DNA of 64,000 bases from Vibrio sp. SS-MA-C1-2 (GCF_021513135.1 NZ_CP090981.1:2294001-2358000); one strand, 5' to 3'; shown: positions 46,978-56,325, counted from the stretch's first letter. Notes: generated by a model from the sequence alone, not told the origin. A program made the numbers and translations.

Positions 46978-47709
46978 TTACAATTGAATTTTTAACACAT
47001 TAATAATCATATTGATAGCCAGTAAAGTTAGTAAGGAAGTTAGTAGCCATTGTAGATATCTGGTTGGTATTTTTGATTGTAACATTTTACCGACTAATGA
47101 GCCGATAATAGCAGCCCCAATCATCACTAAACCGATTTGCCAATATGCTTCAAAAGAAAAACCAATAACGATATAGATAACGAGTTTACTAAAATGACTA
47201 ATACTGTTAAAAACAGCGATAGTAGCAACCAATTTTGCGTAGTCATTACAATATCGCTTTTTCATTGCAGATATGATTAATGGTCCAGGTGCTCCTACAA
47301 ATAGTCCAAATGCACCTTGTATTGCCCCTAAAACTACCGGGTGTTCAAATCTAGCAAGTGCCTTAATAAATGGTTTTACCCAAGTATTTAAAAGGATATA
47401 AATACCAATGATTAAAGGAAGCCACTCTGTTGGAAAGTCTTGTAGTAATAGCCCCCCAAGAATAGAACCTAATAAACAACCAATCACAAAGGTTTTAAGA
47501 CTAGCGTAATCTATATTTTTACGAAGAAAGTAAGCTCGGCTACCATTACTAAATAACTGAACTAAGCCATGAATAGGAACAACGGCATTACTCGGTAGCC
47601 AAATAGGTAATGCCCCCATCATGACCATTCCTCCACCAGCCCCAGCAATCGCATTAAAGGCTGAAGTTGTGAAACTTATTAGCGCAAGTATCGCTATTTC
47701 ACTATACAT
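46978..47709 (-). CDS. TauE/SafE-family permease (second of three)
   Basis: 243 residues, eight helices, RBS gagg. The repeats read NAIAGAGGGMVMMGALPIWLPSN and QGAFGLFVGAPGPLIISAM. Weakly similar to the other two copies, so not a recent duplication. The substrate is unknown. Upstream is a degenerate ERIC remnant and the mrdA-like gene. Confidence 0.85.
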   Translation of the reverse strand: MYSEIAILALISFTTSAFNAIAGAGGGMVMMGALPIWLPSNAVVPIHGLVQLFSNGSRAYFLRKNIDYASLKTFVIGCLLGSILGGLLLQDFPTEWLPLIIGIYILLNTWVKPFIKALARFEHPVVLGAIQGAFGLFVGAPGPLIISAMKKRYCNDYAKLVATIAVFNSISHFSKLVIYIVIGFSFEAYWQIGLVMIGAAIIGSLVGKMLQSKIPTRYLQWLLTSLLTLLAINMIINVLKIQL

Positions 47710-47784
47710 AAGTGTCCTCAGTATCCAATATCATGGCTTATAATGGCTTTAAAATATTATTTAAGTATATTCATTTCTGTTCAC

Positions 47785-47865
47785 AATATCTAAAGTCATC
47801 CAAATTGCTAGGCAGCACCAAATAAAACCCCATGAATATCGATCTATTATCGGATTGAGCAGTGA
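47785..47865 (+). repeat. Degenerate ERIC remnant
   Basis: Resembles the left half and centre of the element (atctaaagtcat, attgctagg, aaaaccccatgaatat, ggattgag). Ends are lost. Confidence 0.5.
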
Positions 47866-47873
47866 TTTATCCT

Positions 47874-49775
47874 TTAATTTTTAGGTTTGTTATCTTTTCC
47901 GATAAGTTCATAATCCATAATTTCTTTTGCTAACGGTGCGGCATTTTTACCCCAACCAGCATGCTCTAAAACAATAGAGACCAAGATTTTAGGATTATTC
48001 AATGGTGCAAATGCAGTAAAAAGAGCATGATCTTGAAGATTTTTTGCTAACTTTTCCGCATTGTATGTTTGATCTTTAGCAAGCCCAAAAACTTGGCTTG
48101 TTCCTGTTTTCCCTGCGACTTTGTAAGACACATTTTTAAATGCAGATCTAGCTGTTCCTTTTGTAACAACAAGGTGCATTCCCTCACGAGAGATATCCCA
48201 ATATTTTTTAGGAACATGAGAAAATGCTTTACTATCTTCATGGTAAGATTTAGCTGGTTGATCCTTGAATTGTTTAAAAATATGTGGGGTTCCAATCCGT
48301 CCTTCAGTAGCAATAACAGAGGCTGCTTTCGCCATCTGCAAAGGCGTTGCCGACCAATAACCTTGTCCAATACCGAGAGAAATAGTGTCGCCTTTATACC
48401 AAGGTGTATCAAATCTTAAATGCTTCCATTTTCTAGTGGGCATATTACCATCAGACTCTTCTTTAATATCAATCCCGGTTGAATGACCATAACCAAACTT
48501 ATTCATCCATAATGATAATCGATCGACTCCAAGATCATAAACGACCTGATAAAAGAAAGTATCAACTGATTTTTCGATCGCTTTATAGATATTAACGTTG
48601 CCATATCCCCAACGTTGATCGTCGCGAAATTTTCGACTGTGTGTATCAGGTATTGTCCACCAACCTGGAAAATTATAGGTTGTTTTTGGTGTAATGACCC
48701 CTTCAGTTAAAGCCGCGATAGCAATTTGCGGTTTGACGGTTGAACCAGGAGGATAAACCCCTAAAGTGGCTCTATTTAACAGTGGACGATCTGGATTATT
48801 AAGCAACGCCTTATACTTTTTCGATGAAATACCCGATACAAAATCATTAGGGTTATAACTAGGGCTAGAAACCATAGCCAATACCGAGTTATCTTGAGGA
48901 TTAAGAACAACAATTGCCCCTGGTCGTTGTTTAACGGTAACCAATCCTGTCTTGGTATCTTTTTGCTTTTTAATCAATAAATTGAAGGCATACTCTTGAA
49001 GATGGACATCAAGATTAGTGACAATATCTTTTCCTTTAATTGGCGCCTGATAGTTCAGCGTCCGAATCACCTTGCCAATATTATTGACTTCAACAACTCG
49101 GTAGCCCGGCTTACCATGAAGATCTCTCTCATAAGAACGCTCTATACCTAACTTACCTATAAATTTAGAGGCTCTATAATCTTTATATAACTCAGCTTTC
49201 TTTAGTCTACGTATATCACGATCGTTAATTTTACCCACATAACCCAAGACATGGGTAAAATACTCGCCATAAGGGTAGTAACGAATATAACTGGTTGCAA
49301 TACTAATACCCGGGAAGTGAAACTCATTTGCTGCATATTCAGCAACTTGCGTCTCACTTAATAGATCCAATACATCCACTTCTCGAAATGATGATTTATG
49401 CTGTAACTTTTTATTAATTTGATCAATTTTCTGATCAGATAATGATAATTTTTGTTGTAGCAATTCAAGCTCATGATTGAGATTTTCAGTTTGATCTTTA
49501 CGAATAGATAAATGATAAACTAAATGATTAATCGCTAACGGAATACCATTTCGATCAAATATTTCTCCACGCCGTGGCGCAACAGGTATAACTTCAATAC
49601 GGTTATTTTTAGCCAATAAAGAGTAATGAGTAAATTGATCAACTTCGAGATACCACATTCGAAACAAAAGTGCCGAGGTGAAAATCAATAGAAAAAGAAA
49701 AGCGACAATAACACGTCGAATAAAGACAGATTTTTCATGGGGGTAATTGCGAAAATGGAGGTGTCGATAAGGCAT
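47874..49775 (-). CDS. Penicillin-binding protein 2 paralogue (stand-alone)
   Basis: 633 residues from the ATG at 49775; an in-frame TTG 18 nt upstream is less likely. One N-terminal helix, PBP dimerisation domain (PRRGEIFDRNGIPLA), then transpeptidase motifs SxxK (GSTVKP), SVDTFFYQV (the SxD variant normal for PBP2) and KTGTSQV. The usual mrdA is followed by rodA; this gene stands alone, so it is probably a second PBP2, as found in several vibrios. It cross-links elongation peptidoglycan. Confidence 0.9.
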   Translation of the reverse strand: MPYRHLHFRNYPHEKSVFIRRVIVAFLFLLIFTSALLFRMWYLEVDQFTHYSLLAKNNRIEVIPVAPRRGEIFDRNGIPLAINHLVYHLSIRKDQTENLNHELELLQQKLSLSDQKIDQINKKLQHKSSFREVDVLDLLSETQVAEYAANEFHFPGISIATSYIRYYPYGEYFTHVLGYVGKINDRDIRRLKKAELYKDYRASKFIGKLGIERSYERDLHGKPGYRVVEVNNIGKVIRTLNYQAPIKGKDIVTNLDVHLQEYAFNLLIKKQKDTKTGLVTVKQRPGAIVVLNPQDNSVLAMVSSPSYNPNDFVSGISSKKYKALLNNPDRPLLNRATLGVYPPGSTVKPQIAIAALTEGVITPKTTYNFPGWWTIPDTHSRKFRDDQRWGYGNVNIYKAIEKSVDTFFYQVVYDLGVDRLSLWMNKFGYGHSTGIDIKEESDGNMPTRKWKHLRFDTPWYKGDTISLGIGQGYWSATPLQMAKAASVIATEGRIGTPHIFKQFKDQPAKSYHEDSKAFSHVPKKYWDISREGMHLVVTKGTARSAFKNVSYKVAGKTGTSQVFGLAKDQTYNAEKLAKNLQDHALFTAFAPLNNPKILVSIVLEHAGWGKNAAPLAKEIMDYELIGKDNKPKN

Positions 49776-49953
49776 ATTTTGAATAAAAAGCAAACATCAA
49801 ACTAATTGTTTAGCTATGATAGGTAGAAGAAAATAATGAAATGGTTCCTTTATTTCATTGAGCTTAATTGCAAGCATGAGATTAATCTATCTATTGTTTT
49901 ATTGCTACTATTTAAATGGTAATTACGCCTCAATAAAGAGTACTTAGTTTCCA

Positions 49954-49989
49954 TTTTATCTACTTTTATCTACTTTTATCTACTTTTAT
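49954..49989. repeat. 10-bp tandem repeat upstream of the PBP2 paralogue
   Basis: About 3.6 copies of tacttttatc, 180-215 bp upstream of the PBP2 start codon. Near-perfect short tandem repeats can vary in copy number and change promoter spacing. Confidence 0.8.
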
Positions 49990-50007
49990 ACAGAATAAGT
50001 TTCAGGC

Positions 50008-50040
50008 AAAAAAAAAGCTACTTTATAAAAAGCAGCTATT
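50008..50040 (-). terminator. Probable terminator after the 80-aa Cys-rich gene
   Basis: Imperfect stem between aaagcagct and agctactttt arms. On the minus strand it is followed by nine T (plus-strand aaaaaaaaa). Confidence 0.6.
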
Positions 50041-50057
50041 TAAGAAATTTATCACTA

Positions 50058-50300
50058 TTATTCGAAGACTAAATTTCTTACTTTTTTATGGCAAGTACTG
50101 CAGTTTTTCTGTTCATTACACTCTTGAGAGGCAACAAGATCTAGTAAATTTAATGTACCCGCCTTACAACCGACATTAACCATATTGACAATATGACAAA
50201 CATTATCGCCAGGAACATCTACAACACCAACGAATGAATAACCAAGTTTGTTACCTTCTACCATAAGATTTTGTAGTTGCTCTTTAAATTTTGTATCCAT
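50058..50300 (-). CDS. Unknown Cys-rich 80-residue protein
   Basis: Cysteines cluster in the C-terminal half: NVGCKAG, SQECNEQKNCSTCHKK, plus an earlier Cys in DNVCHIV. The CxxC-H arrangement suggests a metal or redox site, though a single CxxCH also fits a haem motif; no signal peptide is present, so haem c attachment is unlikely. Family not recognised. RBS aggcgag; terminator downstream. Confidence 0.65.
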   Translation of the reverse strand: MDTKFKEQLQNLMVEGNKLGYSFVGVVDVPGDNVCHIVNMVNVGCKAGTLNLLDLVASQECNEQKNCSTCHKKVRNLVFE

Positions 50301-50559
50301 ACTCGCCTAGCCTTCCTTCAAATCTATTAAAACAGCTTTATGAGATAACTTTAGCACAAGATTTCAAGTTTTGTATGTTTTTTTAAAAAAACCACACATT
50401 TAAATAACATTAAAAATCAAGGGGTAATGTAGAGTTAATACTCTGTATAGTACAGTACCTCTAAAAGTTATTCATAATAACATAGCTATAGAAGCAGATT
50501 ATATCCATGCAGTATATGAAAGGTATATACTGATAAAACGGACAAAAATGGAGTGAAAT

Positions 50560-51267
50560 ATGATTAAATTTATAACAGGATTTCTTTTTTTAATACTGTC
50601 TTGTGTCGCTTATGCGCAATCACAATCAGTCATTTTAAAAAATGGTAAAATAGTTATTCTTAATGACGATTTTACATGGCACTATAAAAAAAGCTCTTTA
50701 TCTGGCGACAAAACAACAAAACACTCGGCAAACACGCTGTCTCAGATTACGGCTAGTTCAGTAGCAGCAAGTAAGATGACGTCAAGCTCAACATCTGAAA
50801 CAGTTACGACTCCAGTGAAAGAAACACAGACTATATTTCCTTCAACTCAATCGATGCCATCAGAGCCATATCCACCTCAAATTATTATTACAAAGTCGCC
50901 AATAATAATGAATACAGTGACTGTTTCAAATACTGCACAACAAAAGCATATCTTATTAGAAAATGACCGAATTATCATTAGCAGTGACAATATTCATTTT
51001 GATAAAGATCAACTCGTAATACCGACCAGTGTCAAAAATATCAGTAATGAATCCATTATCTATATCGCAGTTGACTTATATGTATCAACTGAAGATGGGC
51101 AACAAATAAAACAAGAAAAAGTTAAAATATGGTCATCTATCAAGCGAATGCCTGAAACTTATTTACGAGAAAACACCACCCAAAAAGGGCATACAATTAA
51201 GATAAAGATGAAGAAAGCATCAGGTTACCATCTCTCTTTCAGTATTAATAAAATTTTAGAAAGATAG
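50560..51267 (+). CDS. DUF3157-like secreted protein
   Basis: 235 residues. Signal peptide ends AYAQSQ. The first mature segment VILKNGKIVILNDDFTWHY is typical of the DUF3157/SH3-like group found in vibrios. A Ser/Thr-rich linker (about 48-110) follows, then a C-terminal beta-domain (HILLENDRIIISSDN, ISNESIIYIAVDLYV). Function unknown; periplasmic location inferred. RBS ggagtga. Confidence 0.7.
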   Translation: MIKFITGFLFLILSCVAYAQSQSVILKNGKIVILNDDFTWHYKKSSLSGDKTTKHSANTLSQITASSVAASKMTSSSTSETVTTPVKETQTIFPSTQSMPSEPYPPQIIITKSPIIMNTVTVSNTAQQKHILLENDRIIISSDNIHFDKDQLVIPTSVKNISNESIIYIAVDLYVSTEDGQQIKQEKVKIWSSIKRMPETYLRENTTQKGHTIKIKMKKASGYHLSFSINKILER

Positions 51268-51388
51268 AGACAGAGATAGAGAAAGCATATAATTAGGGAT
51301 TACACACTTAATAAGATTAATAAGCACCGAGTTGTGATACATCCATCAAACTTCAAATTGTTAGCATCGCTTATTTACCCTATAAATA

Positions 51389-51516
51389 TATACTCAAAGT
51401 AATTGGAGTTGCTAGTAGGCGGCAAGTGAATGAGGCCCCATGAGTATAGATGTACTATATGATTGGGGCGAATGAGTGACGCCAACAACCTAGCAACTTC
51501 AAGTATGAAGGGTATA
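51389..51516 (+). repeat. ERIC element, copy 7
   Basis: Full element from TATACTCAAAGTAATTGGAG to CTTCAAGTATGAAGGGTATA. Fills most of the gap between the DUF3157-like gene and rarD. Confidence 0.92.
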
Positions 51517-51582
51517 GTACACCTGTATTTATAGGGCATTACCAATTTCTACCGACAAACAACCCCAATTGCTTTAGGTATA
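51517..51582 (-). repeat. Inverted ERIC fragment abutting copy 7
   Basis: Reads gtacacctgtattt, then a diverged stretch, then accgacaaacaaccccaattgctttaggtata: the left end of an ERIC in reverse. With copy 7 it makes a head-to-head arrangement ending at the rarD stop. Confidence 0.7.
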
Positions 51583-51583
51583 A

Positions 51584-52549
51584 CTAACCGGTATAAGCCT
51601 CTGTCAACGTTTGGGTTTTAACTTTTGCTCTATTACGCCACGCTTCTAGTGAACATAAAATTAATCCTAACCAAATAAAAGAGAAACTAATAAATTTACT
51701 TAATTCCATTTGTTCATTAAACAATACAACAGCTAAGACAAAATGGATACTAGGCTCAAGGTATTGAATTAATCCAATAACAGTTAATGTTGTTTTCTTC
51801 AATGCGATCGCAAAAAATATTAAAGGAAGTAACGTAACTGGCGCTGCACCAATATATAAAAACAACGTCATTAAATCACTATTAAAGGCTGTTGAGTCTC
51901 CATTGAAAATCGTTACTAACATATAAATTAAAGCGAAAGGTAAAATAGTGAACAATTCAAAATAGAGGGTCGTAAATGTATCAAACTTAATGTATTTTTT
52001 GACTAAGCCATAAACAGCAAAGAAACTCCCCATAATTAATGATAACCAAGGTAATTCTCCATTAGAGAAGACCTGATAGCTCAATCCAATAATGGCTAGT
52101 AAAACAGCAAGTTTCTGCATTATTGTTAATTTATCTTTTAAAAATAGAATTCCTAACATAATGGTAAATATCGGTGTCATAAAATAGCCAAGACTGGCTG
52201 CTAAAACTTGTCCGGTAGTTAAAGCCCAAGTAAAAGCATACAAGGAGACGATATTTAATGATCCAGCAATAAAACAGAGTAAAAGAGATTTTTTATTTTT
52301 TAAAGCTGTTGATAAAGAGACACTCTTCACTCTAAACAACTTTTTAACCAACCAAACTAATGGAAGAGAAAAAATAATCCTTAGAGAAATTAATTCATTC
52401 ATATTTGCTTGATAAAGAAAATGAAAATAAAGAGGAATTAACCCCCATAATAGGTAGGCAATAACAGCATGAGAGCTGCCCTTTAAGTTTGAAAACATCC
52501 CAGTAAAAATCCAAAAAAACAGTATGAATAACAATATTAACATAATCAT
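51584..52549 (-). CDS. rarD: RarD/EamA-family permease
   Basis: 321 residues, ten helices. The first helix reads KGSSHAVIAYLLWGLIPLYFHFL, and RIIFSLPLVWLV, QVLAASLGYFMTPIF and LIQYLEPSIHFVLAV follow the RarD signature. The start may be one of several close ATGs (52549 or the Met about 17 residues in). Exporter of unknown small molecules. Its 3' end touches the ERIC pair. Confidence 0.9.
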   Translation of the reverse strand: MIMLILLFILFFWIFTGMFSNLKGSSHAVIAYLLWGLIPLYFHFLYQANMNELISLRIIFSLPLVWLVKKLFRVKSVSLSTALKNKKSLLLCFIAGSLNIVSLYAFTWALTTGQVLAASLGYFMTPIFTIMLGILFLKDKLTIMQKLAVLLAIIGLSYQVFSNGELPWLSLIMGSFFAVYGLVKKYIKFDTFTTLYFELFTILPFALIYMLVTIFNGDSTAFNSDLMTLFLYIGAAPVTLLPLIFFAIALKKTTLTVIGLIQYLEPSIHFVLAVVLFNEQMELSKFISFSFIWLGLILCSLEAWRNRAKVKTQTLTEAYTG

Positions 52550-52867
52550 TATTAGTAATTATCTTATAAGTTGGAAATAATTATGATTTAAATCAAAACA
52601 AATGCCAGTTTTCCAACAGAACCACCCAAAGTAACCATAAAGTGGTATACTTGTTTTTAGCAAAGATAGTTAATAATTTATTATTTTATATATAATGTAA
52701 CTATCAATAATGATTTCTTTGAATCCATAATCATGACTTATTTTAACAAAAACCTTGAGATTCTTAATCATTAATACCATATACTATTAAATAGTATCCT
52801 TTTAGTGAATAGCGCCTCATTTTTGATCTCTTTTGCGACTATTCTCATTATTTATAAGAAGAGAAAT
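52550..52867. other. Divergent intergenic region rarD / CARF-nuclease
   Basis: 318 bp, AT-rich, no gene. It contains several potential -10-like TATAAT-like stretches (for example near 52690) but nothing decisive. Confidence 0.45.
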
Positions 52868-54034
52868 ATGATTACCCATGTTGGTTTGATAGACCCAGAT
52901 CCAGTTAGATTGATTACACCGCTTCTAGATGAAGCAATCCCGAGTGAAAGAATGATTTTTATCGGTGTAGAATCTCAGCAAGAACAGTATGTACGTCTTG
53001 CCTCTATACTTGAAAAGCGGAATATTGTTACTGAATTCTTTTTAATTCCTGATGTTATTAATATCACTCAAATCCGCTCTAGAATACAAGTCCTAGCTGA
53101 TCGATTAAAAAATGAGAATTGTGACGTTCGATTTAACGCGAGTTGTGGTCTTCGACACCGTCTGCTATCAACATATGAGATTTTTCGTAGCTATCGTTGG
53201 CCGATTTATGTCATTGAGCCACACAGTGATGCTCTTTGCTGGTTATTCCCTGACGACCAAGAACAACAACAAGTTCATGACCGTATCAAACTCTCTGATT
53301 ACTTAACCATCTTTGGTGCACGTAGCGAATTCGTTGAAACAAATATTACTGAACATCTTGATCTTCAACTAAGTGAACTAGGTCACCGTTGGGCAAGTAA
53401 TGCGCTTGAGTTAGGTCCTGGCCTTGCAACTCTGAACTATTTAGCAACCACTTGTCGTAAAGAGCAGCGTCTAGATGTTGAATTAAGTGAAAAGCAACAA
53501 GGCTATCGTGAGCTTGGTATGTTGCTTGATGATCTTCAGCAAGTTGGTATTGCTACTTATCAACAAGGCGTATTAACGTTTGCTCATGAAGAAGCTCGCC
53601 GATTTGCCAATGGTGAGTGGTTAGAAACACTTGTGCATAGCACCGTTAGAGCAATCCAAAAAGAGATGCCAACCATACAAGATCGCTCATTAAACGTTCA
53701 GGTTTACCGTAAAATTGGTGAACGCGAAGTACGAAATGAACTTGATGTCGCTTGTATTGTGAATAACAAACTTCACATCATCGAATGTAAAACTAAAGGT
53801 ATGAGCCACGATGGTGATGATACACTTTATAAACTTGAATCACTCCGTGACTTACTCGGTGGCTTACAAGCTCGTGCAATGTTAGTCAGCTTTAGACCAC
53901 TGCGTCACCATGATTTGACTCGAGCCGAAGATCTTGGTTTAGCCATTATCGGTCCCGACCAATTAGGTGATTTAAAAACGTATCTTCACAAATGGTTTAT
54001 TGCAGCTGGTGGTGATGAGACTCCAACCCTTTAA
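52868..54034 (+). CDS. DUF1887 CARF-like/PD-(D/E)XK nuclease, VC1899-type
   Basis: 388 residues from ATG at 52868 (agaagag upstream). The in-frame extension from 52805 is hydrophobic and lacks family support. Domains: CARF-like Rossmann region (1-150), a winged-helix (160-245, ends at FANGEWLE), and a PD-(D/E)XK nuclease (250-388) with Glu252, Asp293 (NELDVACIV), Glu307 and Lys309 (IIECKT). This is the domain order of Card1/Can2 and of V. cholerae VC1899. The CARF ligand loop reads NASCGLRH rather than NxTGGTK, so cyclic-oligoadenylate binding is doubtful. No CRISPR locus is nearby. Confidence 0.9.
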   Translation: MITHVGLIDPDPVRLITPLLDEAIPSERMIFIGVESQQEQYVRLASILEKRNIVTEFFLIPDVINITQIRSRIQVLADRLKNENCDVRFNASCGLRHRLLSTYEIFRSYRWPIYVIEPHSDALCWLFPDDQEQQQVHDRIKLSDYLTIFGARSEFVETNITEHLDLQLSELGHRWASNALELGPGLATLNYLATTCRKEQRLDVELSEKQQGYRELGMLLDDLQQVGIATYQQGVLTFAHEEARRFANGEWLETLVHSTVRAIQKEMPTIQDRSLNVQVYRKIGEREVRNELDVACIVNNKLHIIECKTKGMSHDGDDTLYKLESLRDLLGGLQARAMLVSFRPLRHHDLTRAEDLGLAIIGPDQLGDLKTYLHKWFIAAGGDETPTL

Positions 54035-54073
54035 TTGATTAGAGATTTGTTCTCTCAATGATTAATTGATAAT

Positions 54074-54119
54074 AAAAAGCCGCCTTAAGTTTATTCTTTG
54101 GACTTAAGGCGGCTTTTTT
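54074..54119. terminator. Terminator between the nuclease gene and mlc
   Basis: 17-bp perfect arms aaaaagccgccttaagt / acttaaggcggcttttt; bidirectional for the convergent genes. Confidence 0.93.
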
Positions 54120-54148
54120 AATTTTTACCTATCAGAAACAATAACGAA

Positions 54149-55357
54149 TTACAGTAGTTCGACTAACAAATCACCATCATAAAGACGTTGTTTTACGAGT
54201 GCAGCTCCCGCCATCGATGATTCAGTATAAAAATCTGTTTGAGCGATCTCAAGATTTTCGGTAAAAAATGGCAAGGCTTGCTCTTTAACACTCTTCATAA
54301 TCGAGGAATACAATATCTTTTTTGCAATATTGTACTCACCACCAATTAAAATCTTATCCGGATTAAAAATATTGACCATCATAGCAATCGCTTTGCCTAA
54401 ATACTCACCTAACTCTTGAATAACACTAACACAAAGCACATCACCCTCTTTTGCGGCATAACAGATATTATCAATATTAATGGATCTTGATGTGAGTACG
54501 GTTGATTGCCCTTCTTTAATCGCTTTTTTTACTTTATTTTCAACATTTTCCCAATTTACAACGGTATCTAAACATCCGATATTACCACAATAGCAACGTT
54601 TACCATTGGGCTCAATCTGCATATGACCAAGCTCACCTAAGTTGCCAGTCCCACTACGAAGCACTCGTCCATCTAAAATAATGCCTGCGCCCACACCATG
54701 ATGTGCAGAAATCAATAAGGTATTATCAACATCTTTAGTATGACCAAATAGACGCTCAGCCAATGCCCAAGCTTGAATATCATTATCAATAAATACAGGA
54801 ATATTAATCTCTTGAAAAAGGAGTTCTGCAAGATGAAAATTAGAGACTTGATAATGAGGCATCTGATGCACAATTCCTCGAAGACTATCTATCTGTCCCG
54901 GCAGCGTAATTGCAATAGCACAGACTTCGGTTACTTCTGCATTGTAACGCGTAAAGAACATATTAATTTCGTAGCAGAGACGAGTCAGTAAAGCCTGTTC
55001 TTCAATTTGTTCTATATCTCGATGCTGCTCGACTAAAATTGCACCAGAAAGCTCATGAAGAGCAATGGTTAAATAACCTCGACCTAATCGTAAAGATAAA
55101 ATTTGTTTTTGATTTTCACTAACAACCAGTCCTGTTGCTGGGCGACCTCGTGTGCCCGACTCTTGACATTCAGCCTCTTGAACGAGATTTGCTTCAATTA
55201 ACTCACGTGAAATTTTGGTAATACTTGCAGGTGCTAATGCACTTTGTTTGGAAAGTTCAATTCGAGAAATAGGACCGAAAAGATCGATAAGCTTATAAAC
55301 ACTGCCCAAATTATTTCTTTTTATATGATCAATATGCCCAGGTTGTGCTTGTTGCAT
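54149..55357 (-). CDS. mlc: Global sugar repressor Mlc (ROK family)
   Basis: 402 residues. N-terminal HTH (HIDHIKRNNLGSVYKLIDLFGPISRIELSKQ, ASITKISRELI), then a ROK fold with the structural zinc motif CYCGNIGCLD. The N-terminus QQAQPGHIDHIKR matches Mlc rather than NagC. In E. coli Mlc represses PTS glucose and related genes and is titrated by EIIGlc. It could act on the palindrome upstream of nagB. Monocistronic. Confidence 0.92.
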   Translation of the reverse strand: MQQAQPGHIDHIKRNNLGSVYKLIDLFGPISRIELSKQSALAPASITKISRELIEANLVQEAECQESGTRGRPATGLVVSENQKQILSLRLGRGYLTIALHELSGAILVEQHRDIEQIEEQALLTRLCYEINMFFTRYNAEVTEVCAIAITLPGQIDSLRGIVHQMPHYQVSNFHLAELLFQEINIPVFIDNDIQAWALAERLFGHTKDVDNTLLISAHHGVGAGIILDGRVLRSGTGNLGELGHMQIEPNGKRCYCGNIGCLDTVVNWENVENKVKKAIKEGQSTVLTSRSINIDNICYAAKEGDVLCVSVIQELGEYLGKAIAMMVNIFNPDKILIGGEYNIAKKILYSSIMKSVKEQALPFFTENLEIAQTDFYTESSMAGAALVKQRLYDGDLLVELL

Positions 55358-55693
55358 CGACAGATCCTTAACTAAAAGTTTTATTAAGCCTAATTCTTTT
55401 ACTTTCCGAAGTAATTGTAAATTTAATCTCGCAACATCGTGAAGTCGATCACAATCATATCTTTCTTTTAGTTTTAAATGAGCAATTTATGGCATGAGTT
55501 CAAAAAGCAAATAGGGTTCTGCAATAAAGACTCCAATATTTAACCACAGAATATTAATTAAATTTATCCGTTAAATAACTTAAACAGATAAATGCTGAAA
55601 ACATCAATTTTTTTGTTATGCCGTCTATACTTAAAGTCATTGAACCGCTAATCGACGGTAAATTTGACATACATAAAAGATAAAGGATCATCA
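55358..55693. other. Intergenic region upstream of mlc
   Basis: Promoter region of mlc and of the small membrane protein. It includes an ERIC left-end remnant at about 55625-55660 (ctatacttaaagtcattg). No gene seen. Confidence 0.45.
55625..55660 (+). repeat. ERIC left-end fragment
   Basis: tatacttaaagtcattgaa then a diverged ccgctaatcgacgg match the left end of the element; the rest is absent. Confidence 0.5.
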
Positions 55694-55966
55694 ATGGCCC
55701 TAGTAAGAAAAGCAGATAGTTTACAAAAACTTTTCCAATTATTAATTGCAATAGATTATATTTTACTACTTGCCCTGTTAGTAAAAATGACAACGATTGG
55801 ATTTTCAGTCGGAATTTCAATCTCATTATTGCTTGTTGTTTATAACTTTTTCTTGATCTTTTTCTGTTTTAAACGAGCAACGCGAGCGAGTGATTCTCAT
55901 ATTACATCTCTAGTTTTATTAGCTACGATTTTGAGTTTTATATTCTTGATTAGTTTTATTATTTAG
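55694..55966 (+). CDS. Small membrane protein, unknown (90 aa)
   Basis: ATG at 55694 follows aaaggatcatca, a good RBS; the 10 codons upstream lack one. Basic N-terminus (MALVRKADSLQKL), then three hydrophobic segments (about 12-30, 36-57, 69-88) with a basic FKRATRA between the second and third. Family not recognised. Confidence 0.6.
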   Translation: MALVRKADSLQKLFQLLIAIDYILLLALLVKMTTIGFSVGISISLLLVVYNFFLIFFCFKRATRASDSHITSLVLLATILSFIFLISFII

Positions 55967-56325
55967 TCCAGTGACTCATTATGATGATGAACGCCAACAT
56001 CAAATCGACGCTTCATACTGGAAGCTATCCCCTTCTTATTTGAAGTCAATCGATTGTTGGCTATGTTCATTCACCCCAATCATATAGCACACCTATACTC
56101 ATGGGACCTCATTCACTTGCCGCCTACTAGCCACTCCAATGACTTTGGGTATATAGTCATGGTACTTATTCACTTGTCATCTATTAAACGCTTAATAATT
56201 CTTGGTATCAACGAAATATAACGCTAGTAATCGCGCTTAAAATCATTAAGATCATGCAACAAACCACATATCTAACGTTACAAATATACGTAAGGTAAAT
56301 AATGTTCTCTTTTAATAGGTAGATA
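55967..56325. other. Intergenic region with ERIC copy 8, upstream of rlmF
   Basis: 359 bp. ERIC 56026-56153 occupies a third; the remainder is AT-rich promoter DNA for rlmF. Confidence 0.55.
56026..56153 (-). repeat. ERIC element, copy 8 (reverse orientation)
   Basis: Begins TATCCCCTTCTTATTTGAAG and ends CCACTCCAATGACTTTGGGTATA; a few substitutions from copy 5. Confidence 0.88.

Noticed and set aside
48069-48419. 116-codon Cys-rich frame opposite the PBP2 gene
   Set aside because: Entirely inside a well supported gene on the other strand; looks like a shadow.
47874-49775. SVD in place of SxN in the PBP
   Set aside because: SxD is normal for PBP2 proteins.
52805-52867. N-terminal extension of the CARF-like nuclease
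   Set aside because: Hydrophobic 21 residues without RBS; the ATG at 52868 has one and matches the family start.
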